Shown: piece after piece, positions 23,583-34,323 of the stretch
Layout of the letters: each line of letters begins with the position of its first letter
Position numbering within the stretch: the stretch's first letter is position 1
Assembly (NCBI GenBank): GCA_015501585.1
Contig: JADNRY010000004.1
Location: 124,001-188,000 of the forward strand
Reading direction: 5' to 3'
Source: Rhodocollybia butyracea
Lineage: Eukaryota; Basidiomycota; Agaricomycetes; Agaricales; Omphalotaceae
Length of the DNA: 64,000 bases
Position numbers and translations under genes: made by a program
Notes under the pieces: generated by a model
Database searches by the model: none
Seen by the model: only the letters and a program-made list of their open reading frames with translations
What the model was told of the DNA's origin: nothing

Positions 23583-24350
23583 TGTCCACATATGCACATT
23601 CTTTACACTTCCAGAGTTGTAGATTTGTACTTGCCATGTTTGATCAAACTGTCTTTGTTTAGATTACATTAGATAGAATACTCCAAAACTTCAAAGGCAT
23701 CAAGTTGAAATGTTCAAGTGCATGTTTTTGCTTGCTTGCTACTCGATTATATGTTTCACGCAGCATCAAATAACATGCGGAAACAATCAACCAATGCTAT
23801 GCACTAAAGTTTAAACTTCAACTTGTACCATGACACCATCCTCCAGCAATTCAAAAGGCTCGGCTAGAGCTAACCCCAAAAAATCTTTTGTACTATGCCC
23901 CCAAACTTCTGTCACACTAATCAATAGTTCAATAGTCTCAAAACATTGCCTTGACTTGCCAAGTAACTTCTATGCAAAAATTTTGGGTGAGATTGCTATG
24001 TGCTTTGTTTCAGTGAGTTGCTTTCACTACAGCATTTCATGAGCTGGATGGATAACCCAAAACTACTTTTGTTCCAGCTGGCTATGGTTTTGCTGCTCCC
24101 ATCTTGAATCACTTTGATTGTGGTTATTGTGAGTTGTGTCTTTTTGTGTGACAGAAGGTACATTATGAATGACTGTCTCTAGCATTACCGCCGTGAATAG
24201 CTCTCAGATTGCCAATGAACTCAAGGATGGATGAAGTTGTCTTGTACACTTTCAAGTACTGACTGTGCCTTTCCTTTGTATACATTGTCTTTGTTATTTT
24301 TCTCCATTTCAAGTGGCGCATGGAGCTTTCTGACTACATTGCATCGACAA

Positions 24351-24723
24351 CATCAGGAAAAGCCGTTTTTGCCTAGGTGACCCCAGAGTGGCCTAAAGCA
24401 AACTAGGTGACCTATGAATCCTATGGCATCCTAGGAATTTGGGCTCGTCCCTTGCCAGTCAAGGCTCTTGAGGATTCCCTAGGCAAGCCTAGGTCTGCCC
24501 AGGTTTGCCCAGGTGCTCCTGGGGAATACCTGGGGAAGACCTGGGCAAACCTGGGCAAACCTAGGCTTGCCCTGGGTTTGCCTAGGATACCCTAGGGAAT
24601 CCTCAAGAGCCTTGACTGGCAAGGGACGAGCCCAAATTCCTAGGATGCCATAGGATTCATAGGTCACCTAGTTTGCTTTAGGCCACTCTGGGGTCACCTA
24701 GGCAAAAACGGCTTTTCCTGATG
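24351..24723. mobile_element. Foldback (long inverted repeat) element
   Basis: Two arms of about 134 bases (24351-24484 and 24590-24723) are essentially perfect inverse copies, starting CATCAGGAAAAGCCG. The central ~105 bases contain repeated CCTGGGCAAA blocks. It lies inside family X copy G. No clear target duplication could be fixed. Opposing open frames in the two arms have identical first residues only because of the symmetry. Confidence 0.85.
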
Positions 24724-24954
24724 AAGGGTATCACAATCATCAAGTCCCACATCGGAGACAACGCTTACCTTCAACAAGGTTTGACACCTACAGTGTTGCC
24801 AGATGCACAGAACTGGGAACCCAAGATCAGCTTTCACTTTCAGTAATAGGCTTCTACCGGACTTTTCATCACTTCTTGTCATTGGGTTAATAGCTTATTT
24901 GCATGTTCTGGATATCTCTGCAATGTTCATAGTATTACAAGGCCGGCATCAGCG

Positions 24955-25240
24955 CATGCACTTCAACCGCCGCCAACAAAAAGTAAAAACCCGAGGAAGT
25001 AAAGTGCGGGGGTACAAAACAGGAAGTAATGAGATATATATAAATGCCGTGTGGCAAAAAAGAATCCACTGCACTGAGAATTTGCACGTGTATGTAAGAG
25101 ACAGAACTGCAGCGGCGTTTAATGCAGGAAAAAATATCAAGAGGATGGTTCGGTATCAGTCAGATGCATCGATGCACTGGGTAGATGTGGTTGCACTGCC
25201 ACGCAGTAAGCATAAAGCCCGCATGGTCCGCATTCACGAT
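24955..25240. mobile_element. Unclassified insertion in family X copy G
   Basis: Gene sequence matching the paralogues stops near GGCCGGCATCAGCG and restarts at the similar GGTCCGCATTCACG, an imperfect ~14-bp flanking duplication. The ~285 bases between have no match elsewhere in the window and no convincing frame. A SINE- or LINE-like origin is possible but unproven. Confidence 0.4.
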
Positions 25241-25889
25241 CTTTGTTTTGCTATGGTTTCAATGTGTTCATATTGGTGGTGATGTTATATTGTTGGTAAT
25301 CTGGTCCCATCAAACTGCTTACCTCAAAGAGGAACACGGTTCCCTGAAATTGTGCTTGGAAATTTTGGAGATGATAGGTATGGATTATTGGAAATTTTTG
25401 AAGAGGCATCTGGGAGAAAAAATGGTTGATTTCTACATTTTTATTTGAAAGGCTGAACATATCGTGTGTTGTAGTTTCGGATTCAGTGATGTCCATATAT
25501 GCATGTCCTCAGGTTTTAGCAAGTCTTGCAGTACTTATTAGATTGAATCGTCTTCCGTTGGGTTTCCTTGAATTTAGATAGACATACCCAAAGGGTGGAG
25601 GACCGAGGCTGCAGGATTCAAGGCACAGCAAGGAAAATTTGTACTTCCAAAGGCACCAAGTCTGCATGACACAATGCTGGGCCTATGTGCCAGACGATAA
25701 AACGACCAAGTAGACCCAAGGACCGTAAGAAAAGAACCTGTTAGATGTCAAAAAGTAACCCAGTGGGCGAATTCTCCCACACTATGTAGTCTAGATGACT
25801 ATTTACATTGGTACATGTAAATTGAGGCTGCTGGACAGCAATTCCATGCTGTGTCTCGACTATCAGATTACATTTCAAATATATTTTGC

Positions 25890-26735
25890 AGGCAATGCAG
25901 CATTATGCTGCCCAGTTTGGAACAGGCACCATGAAAACAAACTACTCCCTCCTTATTCCCTTGACAGCATGATAATGCTGCCATGGGAAAGATGGGTGGA
26001 TAGATTGGGGGAGACAGCAAAATTGTGCTATTGCCTCGTTGCCCTTGACAGCATAGCAATGCTGCCTCCCCATCTCACTTGACAGCATTATTTTTCTGTC
26101 CTCCAAAAGAGGTTCCTCCTAGCTTGATGGCATAATAGTGCTCTCAGGGGGATTTCAAAGGCAGCAAGATAATGCTGTCTCATTCTCCTCCTTGGCAGCA
26201 TAATAATGCTGTCAAGGGCATTGGGGAGAAAGCAGAATAATGCTGCTTCCCCATCTCACTTGACAGGATTATGTTGCTGTCCCCCAATCCTTTTGAGAGC
26301 ATTATTATGCAGTCAAGCTGGGGAGAAAAGGAATGGTTCCTCTTAGGCCTCCTTATGGCACCATAGTGAGGCAGCATTATTATGCTGTTGTGCTGGGGAG
26401 CAAGATTGGGAGGCAGCAGAATAATGCTGCCTCCCCAATACCCTTGACAGCATTATTATCAAGGAGAAGGCAGCAAAATAATGCTGTCAAGAGGAATGAG
26501 GAGACAGCAAAATAATGCTGCCTTCTTGTCATTCTTATGCTGTAGCAGTATTCTGCTCAGGTCTCCCCAGCACACAGTTGACACCAGAATAATGCTGTCA
26601 AGGGGGAGGAGGCAGCAGAATATAACTATTTGAGGAACAAGGTGCCAGCAGTATTCTACTGTCTTCCAAATCCCCAACACCCCTGGCAGCACAGTAATCC
26701 TGTCAAGGGGGAGGAGGCAGCATTATTCTGCTGGC
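25890..26735. repeat. Left subterminal palindrome array
   Basis: Dozens of scattered variants of a short palindrome (core CAGCATAATAATGCTG, often followed by TCAAGG and CTCCCCAA) in both orientations with irregular spacing. Confidence 0.85.
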
Positions 26736-27909
26736 ATGTGTCCAATATCAATGAGGTCATCTGAGTGCCTGATTATGGCCTATCAGCCCAAATCTTAAAC
26801 ACTTGGCCTGAATATCCCAATTCAGGCACCCAATTGATTGGGCTGGGAATATATGCCAATGAATACAGTCACGGGGAAACCCATATCTGCCATTGCGGGA
26901 TGTACGGGACATTGATTTTTCGACCCCACAGGGACCCATCATGGTGATCAACTAAAGTTACCCTCACTCTTGATTACACAGCCAAGTGAACTTTAAGTCT
27001 TTCCCGGTTTTTGCATTTCCAACAAACAGATTGCTGATTGTTGATGTTGTACACACAAGGGTTGGCTGTTCATTAATGGGACCATGCCTTCATTTCTCCC
27101 TTGAGCACTTATATGTAAGTGCAAAGTAAAATTTCTCATACCTCAAGGTTGAGGAAGACTAAGATACTTCCCGAGACATAGAGGTTCAATACATACTCTG
27201 GGAAAACTCTTTTAGGTAGCCAGTACTTAGCAAAAAAGTAGATTACCATACCAGATAATGAAACATACAATCTGGCCCTCAAATTACACCCCATTGGACA
27301 ATTTGCCGTCCATACTCTTCCACTCCCTAAGTTTTAGTGGACTTTGCATCACTAATATATTCACTAACACTGATTTCCGCATTGCCAACCAAGTTGCCAA
27401 CACTCGCCAACACTCACCAACACTCACCAACACATCGCCACACTGGAAGGAGGATGCTGTCAATTTTGCAAAGGTCAATCATAAATTTGTAGAGAATGTG
27501 TGTGCTGATATATCTGAATTTGAAAGTTTTCTGCAATGCAAGGAAGAGGGAGTGGAACTGGACCGTCTATGTGGTGCTATGTAGTTGTAGTACTACTTTT
27601 AGAATTTTACAGTCATCTGAGTTCCTCGAGGCTGGATGTCCCACAAATATTACTTTCTGTACACTATGCGTAATTTATCTATGTTCTCTACATTCTGATC
27701 CCATTGAGTTCCCAAAAAAAAAGAGCCAATAAACAAAATAATGCACAAATGATGAACTCAAAATTAAGGGAAATAAGTGTGATTACATTGCAGTACTAAC
27801 TTGACTCTGAACCATCACCTGTTTTCTGCATCTTCTCTCTAAACTCAAGTATGTCCTCACACTCTTCTTCCAATATAATGGACAGCTCATAGGAGCATTC
27901 ATTTATAGA

Positions 27910-28737
27910 CATGAGCTCCAGAAAGAATATGGTTAAGCATGAAAAACAACTCAAGAGCACAGCGGCCTCCAAAAACCAGGTGTGTAGAAAATATTATTCA
28001 TTGACAACTACTGATCTGTACATTAGAAATTCAGAGGAATATAATCAAAAGGCTCGGGAATGCATGGCAAGGTAGGTCTGTATCCATCTCTTCTGATAAA
28101 ATATCCACATGTTTGCAGAAAACACGCAGAGCAGTCTGAAGCACAATCAAAAGAGGCAAAAGCCATCCAAAAGGACTATTCTCGCATCAGCTATATTTGG
28201 TATGCTATTCCAGTTTAAACTTCAGATGCAGCATTCTACTACATAAGGAGGCCTACACAACTCATTAGGGCACAGATCATTGTTCATTTCTGCTTGATTT
28301 TGTGGCCACTCTTCTAATCACTTCTTGTTTTATTTACTCATGGATCTGATCCATAGTCATTGTGACATTATTCTGGACCAAGCACAACTTGCCCGTCAAA
28401 AGTACATATGAGTGATTTATTCAATAATCCACAGTGGTCTCACAGTCGGAATAGGAAGCATGTTGAACAGCATGGTACTCAAAATGAATATTCTGCCCGC
28501 AACGTCCAGCCACACTATCTATTAGGTCTGCGGGATTCCACTTCTCCACAAAATCAACACCTCTATGAGAAGAAACTACGCATCTGGGAACTTGAGAGGA
28601 GGGAGAGGAAGGCAAAGGCTGAAGAGGAAAAAATCCAAGCTAGAATGGAGAAAGTGTGGGCCAATCTAGACAAGGAACAGCTCCAGGACTGGGCACAAAA
28701 GTTGAATGCAATGGAAGCTCACAAGTGTCAGGCATGA
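27910..28737 (+). CDS. Hypothetical coiled-coil-like protein inside the TIR element
   Basis: An open frame from ATG 27910 (MSSRKNMVKHEKQLKSTAAS) runs to about 28071, then a GT-AG intron (about 28072-28119) leads to KHAEQSEAQSKEAKAIQK and YSRISYIW. After a further gap a long frame ends at 28737 with a charged heptad-like segment (RRERKAKAEEEKIQARMEKV). Glu/Lys-rich composition suggests a coiled coil. The middle exons are not resolved. No family was recognised; it may be an accessory gene of the transposon or a captured fragment. Confidence 0.4.
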
Positions 28738-28904
28738 AAGGTACACATTGATAGACCATGTTGTAATCCTTATCTGTTGGTCCAGCCGTCTGAAGATGAC
28801 TGGTTTACTGTGCCGCCAAGAAGGAGTACTCAGTAGATCTGACTAAAATATCCTTACTCTGATCAAACTGAGTTGACAGCATATTAATGCTATGAAGGGG
28901 AATG

Positions 28905-29152
28905 TGTTGGAGATATTGATGTCAGGTGAGCAATTGGTATTGCTTGCCAAAGTTTCTCCTGTGGAGCCGTTAGTTTTATTTTTTGTTTTATCTTATATTT
29001 TCCTGTATATTATTCTGTATATTCTCTGTAGCTGTAGTATTTAAACTTGCTTAGAATGTTATCTTTGCCCTGCGCGTTTGCTAGGGCTCATTGCTATTAG
29101 ACCGGAGTGAAGTCTGAGCTTATTCGATGGACTTCTTTTATTCACTCTAACA
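28905..29152 (+). mobile_element. Solo LTR (248 bp) nested in the TIR element
   Basis: Starts TGTTGGAGATATTGATG and ends TCACTCTAACA, the common TGTTGG...TAACA form of Copia-type LTRs. Flanks GAATG and GAACG (4 of 5) fit a 5-bp target duplication. No internal region or second LTR. Confidence 0.75.
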
Positions 29153-29159
29153 GAACGAG

Positions 29160-30160
29160 AATGCAGCATCCTTTTGCTGTTTTCTCAACACCCTTGAGAG
29201 CATGACTATACCGTCAAGGAAATGGCAGAAGCTAAGGCGCTTTGGCCAGCCAAAAAATATTTAACTGGGAGAAAGTATTATTCTGCTGTCTCCAAATCCT
29301 CTTTACAGCACTATTATGCTGCAAATGAGGAGTAAGAGGCAGCATTCCCCAGCATGACTGCATCACAATGCTGCCAAGGGAGACGAGAAGGTAGCAGTAT
29401 TTTGCTGTCTCCCAATGCACTTGGCAGCATTATTATGCCACCAAGGAGGAGTAGGAGGCAGCATCATTTTTCTGTCTTTTAAATCCCCTGAGAGCACCAT
29501 TATGCTGTCAAGGGGGACAAGGAGGAACTGTTCCTTTTCTCCCCAGCTTGACTGTATAATAATGCTGTCAAGTAAGACATGTCAGGCATTATTCTGCTGT
29601 TTCCCAAATGCCCTTGACAGCATTGTTTTGCTGCCTCTTAAATTCTCCTGAGAGCACTATTATGCTGTCAAGAGGAATCATTGCTTTTCTCCCCAGCTTA
29701 ACTGCATAATAGTGCTGCCTCCCCAATCCCTTTCACAGCATTATTATGCTGTCAAGGAAGATGAGACAACTGCAGCATAATACTGCTGTCAAGGGGGGGT
29801 GAGGAGGCAGCATTATTCTGCTGTCTCCCCAATCCCTTGATAGCATTATTTTGCTGCCTGTCTCCCCAACACCCTTGGCAGCATAATTTTACTGTCTCCA
29901 AACACCCTTGGCAGCATTATCTTGCTGCCTCCCCATTGCCCAATGCCCTTAACAGCATAAAAATGCCGTCAAAGGCAACAAGGAGAATAATGCTCAGCCC
30001 TTGACAGCAGTCAAGGGTGACGAGGTGGTAGCACAATTTTGCTGTCTCCCCCATCACCCTTGGCAGCATTTTCATGCCGCCAAGGGGATGAGAGGCCCTA
30101 GTACTGTTTTCCTGGTACCCATTCCAAACTGGGCAGCATACTGATGCTGCGTTGCCTGGA
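29160..30160. repeat. Right subterminal palindrome array
   Basis: Same short palindromic units as at 25890-26735, making the two ends of the element structurally symmetric. Confidence 0.85.
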
Positions 30161-30443
30161 AAAATTATATATTATATTTAAAATGTAATCTGCAGGTTGA
30201 GATGCAGCATGGAATTGCTGGTTCAGTAGCCTCCATTTTCATACATCAATGTAAACACTAGATAGTGTGGGAGAATTCGCCCACCGGGTTACCTCTTACC
30301 ATTTACCGGGTTATTTTCTTACGGCCCTCGGGCTTGATCGTTTTATGGTCAGGTGCATATCTGACACAACGGGCGCTTCAACTCGTTCAGCCCCTAAAAC
30401 TGTAAGGTTACACCTAAACTTCGACTCGCACTTGAATCGCACC

Positions 30444-31448
30444 ATGGCCGTATCATCCATCGATTCGAAAGACACGGCTACAGCCAATGCCGCAATCTCT
30501 TCTGTACTATACCCAAAAACTTATTCCCTATCACCAAACTAACAACGAATTGAATAGCTTCAAAATGTCGCCGTAACTGCTCTGCAGGCCAAGCTTCGAC
30601 GTAAAATCTTGAACGAGATTACTGAGTACTGCGTTTCGGTGAATCAATTTCTACTAGCTTCAGAGTACTCATCGATCAATCTAAAATGCATCTACTCCAG
30701 ATAGTTATGATTCCACTGCTCATGTCTGGATTCATTTTGGCTGTGGTAGTCCCAATCATGGGCGATATGATGTATAACGAGTGAGCCGCTTCTCTTGCGT
30801 TGCAGGACGTATCATATCGAAAGCTTTGCCATTAGGTCTCCCGACGACAACCCTTCTCAGGGATGGGCGCTATACTACCCACTTGCCTGGAATGCCTTCA
30901 GCTACTGGCTGTTCATTTCGTTCATACACATCGTCATGCTCCTAACCATCCGTTACAAGTTGCGCGCGCAGGTTTCTGACTATATTAGTATTGGATTTAC
31001 TATCATCAAGTCCCGCATCGGAGACACCACTTACCTTCGACAAGATTCGACCCCTACAGTGATACCTGATGCGGAGACCTGGGAACCCAAGACCAGTTTC
31101 ACTAGGACCTTCCACTGCGAGTCCGACTTTTCACCGTGTCCTACCACACTCTTGCTGGGCTGGGCTTCTGCGCATGCTGTAATGTATCCGTTGGTGCACA
31201 AAGTTCTACAAGGACCGCATCCAGGATATCTATCTGTTTATGGTGCCTATCTACTGCCACTGGCAGTAGCTATTTTAGCGTCGGTAGTACCTGAAGAGCG
31301 TTACCTCACGGATATTCATTATTCTCACTCCGAACGACTGTTCCAGGAAATAATGGAGGTGATGGGGATGGATCCTGAGAGAATGCACAAAAGGTTCGTA
31401 ACCGTATACACAGAAAGAAAGTCGCGGGAGAATGCAGGGAAGGTCTGA
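30444..31448 (+). CDS. Family X copy F: intact small polytopic membrane protein
   Basis: Exons 30444-30503 (MAVSSIDSKDTATANAAISS), 30558-30638 (LQNVAVTALQAKLRRKI), 30701-30780 (helix PLLMSGFILAVVVPIMGD) and 30836-31448 give 277 residues with every join in frame. If the last intron is only 25 nt (30781-30805), ten residues (ending in SFAIR) are added, still in frame. Hydrophobic segments at roughly residues 50-70, 93-115, 170-192 and 200-222 (estimated). Conserved motifs: GWALYYPLAWNAFSYW, KLRAQVSDYI, TIIKSRIGD, ETWEPKTSF, MEVMGMDPE. Family not recognised. Converges with the MFS transporter gene 217 bp away. Confidence 0.8.
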
Positions 31449-31664
31449 GAGGGCATTCAAGGAGAGGAAGTTACAGGAGACTTCGAACTGAATATGTCGT
31501 TGTAGTTTCAATTTATGCACGTTCCTATTCCATGCTTTTGGTCTTGCAGATCTATACTTGCCATGTCATATCTGAAATACATACAGAGTTTAACAGCATG
31601 AGAGATTCGTACGAGATTCAATTCTTGAGTATATGCATACGATGTCGACTGAATCAAGAACATA

Positions 31665-34323
31665 CTATATTGTATATCGGAACTCATGATTTTGAAGGTC
31701 ACTCAAATCCAAGAAGACCTGTGATGCAACGAAGTCAGGATCGTGCGAAAAGAATTGGGTTTTCAAATACATACCTTATCAACTTTTTGTCCAGGTCCGT
31801 CATCGGAGCTTTTCGTGAGATATACGTCGTCGTAGGCATCATAATACGCTTCCCTATCCCGACGGGCATTTTCTCTCGCAAGCATAGTGCGAAGAGCGAG
31901 AAGAAGAATAATGGAAGCACCCATAGATGCGGTCAAGAAGGTCCACGGTACATGATCCCTGAACAGTTCAACAGACATTCAGCAAGTCAAGTTTCTTGCG
32001 TCAACTGGAACACCCACCGAGGCTGATACTTCGCTTTCCAAATAAAGGGTCCTGCAAAGTTACCAATCGCGTACCCAATGAGAACTATCGCGTTCGTAGT
32101 CGTGCGTTTCGTATGCCCAGAGACAATCCCAGATACCCATCCGAGAAAAATGGCGAACGGCGCGATGGGAGAGACTGGAAAATAAAAGTGAACACCGTGT
32201 CGAGATTCGGATCAATCACTGCTAGTACTTACTTGCTAACCAGTACCCGAAAAGCAAACCTACCCGCAAATGTGAAGGCAGCAGGTTAACCAAAAGGGCT
32301 CCTAGCAGACCTGGGATGTACAATATCACGGCAGCATATGCGCGGCCAATGCCCTTGATCCCTGCGAGATATACTCCAAGCCAGATAGCGAATATCTCTA
32401 CGAACCCGTCTACACAGGTTAGGAGAGTCGTCTCAATGGGCGTGAACCCGAATTGCGAAACTATTATCTGCCGTTGGTTCGTGAGCTAGTACGGGGAGTC
32501 AGTACTAGGCTCTTGAGAAGCAACACCGTGTGAGCCATACAGAATTAGGGATGTTTCTAGAGAAAGATTGAGTTGGTTTAGCTTGTGATGTTTGGACATA
32601 CGATAGCGTACGCAATAGCAGCGATCAGCGCCATAATCCATATCTTGGGGTCTCGAAGTGTCTCCAAAAACCTATAATTTAGCACGTAAGCACGGACCCA
32701 TCGGCGTTGGAAAAGAATCACTCACTGTTCTTTTTTCCAGTGCTTGTTCTCCATGCCTTGTCGAGAAAATAAGGAGATTCTCTGGTTATTAGATCGAATG
32801 AGAGAAACGTACCGGTCTGATTCACCATAATGCGCCGCGCAGCAAGTACTCTCTCTTCCTTGGTCAAGAACCAAGCTGTCGTAGGTGAATCCGGAAAAAA
32901 GAACCTGGAGACGCGAAAGAAACCTCAGACTTAAAGAAATCACCTTGTTCTCGTTTACGCTTACCAAAAGCAGACAGATACTACAAGAGTAATGAGCCCT
33001 GTGATAACCATTAACCTGGTTGATGATTCAGACATTTGCTGATCAGTAGTTTGCCTTGCATTACACTGAACGGGAAGCTACAGACCATTGCCAAGCGGCA
33101 AATTTCGGTGTCTAAGAAGTCGGACTGATTAGCCTGGGACAGTGGCGCGAAGGCCCCGCATGATTACCTTGATATGCAGAACTCCAAAAGACACGAATCC
33201 CAAAAAGATCAAAGCGAAGCCATCCATTAAGACTTGAAAGAACCCATTTAGTAAGTGGATAAACCTCCAAATCACGAAAATTCTTGGATCTGGAATTCCC
33301 ATGGAAGAACTTACACCAGTAGCCAACGCGTTTATTTTGTTCTTGACGGGTGTAGAACATCGATGTGATCTAGCCAGGTGTTCGCTGGGTTGAAGCGCAA
33401 CTAAGCAAACAGATGGAACGAACGTACGATCATGAATCCGGGGGTGATCGCGCCCTCACAAATCCCGAGAATGAACCGCACAGCGAATAGGCCACCAAAC
33501 GAATGACACGCGGCATGGAGCCTGAACAAAAAGTAAAGTAAGCTTTATTGTTGACGGAGGAAGGGGGATGACTTTCAGGAGTACGACAGCCCAAATGAAG
33601 ATATTGATGCTAGTATAGCATGTGTTAGCACACTTGACTTGAGTCACAGGAAGCGCAGGACTCACCTCATCCACTTTCCTACAGGGAAGAACTGAAGAGC
33701 GAGATTTTGTGGGTACTGCGAGAGACGATGAGCACCGTTTCAGCTATTGTAGGAGCAGAACCAGGTACTTCAAATGCCAAGTAAGCCAGGTAGAAAATGG
33801 AACTCAGCCAATTGAACTGGTTTTGAGATAAATGAGCGCCGGCCCTGCCATGAACCCAGTGAGCGAATCGATGCCGAGCAAAGAAACATGGGTGCAAAAC
33901 TCACTCGATGCCCAACACCGCCGATTGTCCGAGGGTTGTCTTATCTGCGAAAGTCAACCTCCGAAGGGATAGGTGGTATATTCATCTTTACAAGCGAACG
34001 AGGCCGACTTACAAGTACATCACTACGGAACGCAGTTAGAAACATCTATAGCAGAAGATAATGACAGAACTCACGGCACATGAAAGGCATGATGTGGAGG
34101 TCTATCTTGCGCCTACGCCAAAAGTTCGTTCGTTCGACACACAAACTCGCTGATCGATTGGAAGAATCGCCTACAAAAGCTTTTTCGCAACCTGGGGGTC
34201 CAACTCCCCGCCAACTTCACCGCTCACAAGCTGAGCAGCAACATCAACATCGAACTCTGTAGCTGTTTTGATTGTATGCTCGTTCTTTTCACGGTCAGTG
34301 CTCGTCGAGGCGGAGGTTGACAT
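31665..34323 (-). CDS. MFS transporter, Dal5/allantoate-permease type
   Basis: Many short exons on the minus strand. N-terminus MSTSASTSTDREKNEH, then KKLLRKIDLHIMPFMC, the usual entry to helix 1 in this subfamily. Next come DKTTLGQSAVLGIE, AHLSQNQFNWLSSIFYLAYL, YPQNLALQFFPVGKW, FGGLFAVRFILGICEGAITP, MFYTRQEQNKRVGYW, TPKFAAWQW, IGYAIGNFAGPFIWKAK and the last exon 31718-31665 ending FRYTI. Estimated about 500 residues, 12 helices, plasma membrane, proton-coupled uptake of small anions or vitamins (family knowledge). No frame break was found, so it is likely functional. The exact substrate cannot be read from sequence. Confidence 0.85.

Larger units (their letters stand above)
23830..25448 (+). 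pseudogene. Family X copy G, heavily decayed
   Basis: Exon 1 MTPSSSNSKGSARANPKK at 23830. Exon 2 is shortened (YAKILGEIAM), exon 3 has a stop after LLLPS, and later segments hold several stops and frame changes. It is split by the foldback element 24351-24723 and by a second insert at about 24955-25240. Recognisable coding remnants: TIIKSHIGDNAYLQQ and NWEPKISFHF before 24842, and LCLEILEMIGMDYWKF at about 25350. Confidence 0.75.
25675..30361 (+). mobile_element. 4.7-kb TIR element with dense short palindromes
   Basis: Flanked by a perfect 8-bp direct repeat TGACACAA (25667-25674 and 30362-30369). Imperfect terminal inverted repeats of about 130 bases are seen, including GTGGGCGAATTCTCCCACAC (left, about 25767) and its inverse near 30270. 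Both subterminal kilobases are filled with palindromic GACAGCATTATTATGCTGTC-type units. The centre (about 26750-28850) holds small gene-like exons but no transposase I can recognise. An 8-bp duplication fits hAT or KDZ-type DNA transposons. It appears non-autonomous. It inserted between family X copies G and F. Confidence 0.8.

Noticed and set aside
24407..24667. Two opposed frames starting with the same 26 residues
   Set aside because: They arise from the perfect arms of the foldback element, not from genes.
25890..26735. CRISPR-like array
   Set aside because: The repeats are palindromic, variable, in both orientations and irregularly spaced within a TIR transposon of a fungus; there are no constant direct repeats and no cas genes.
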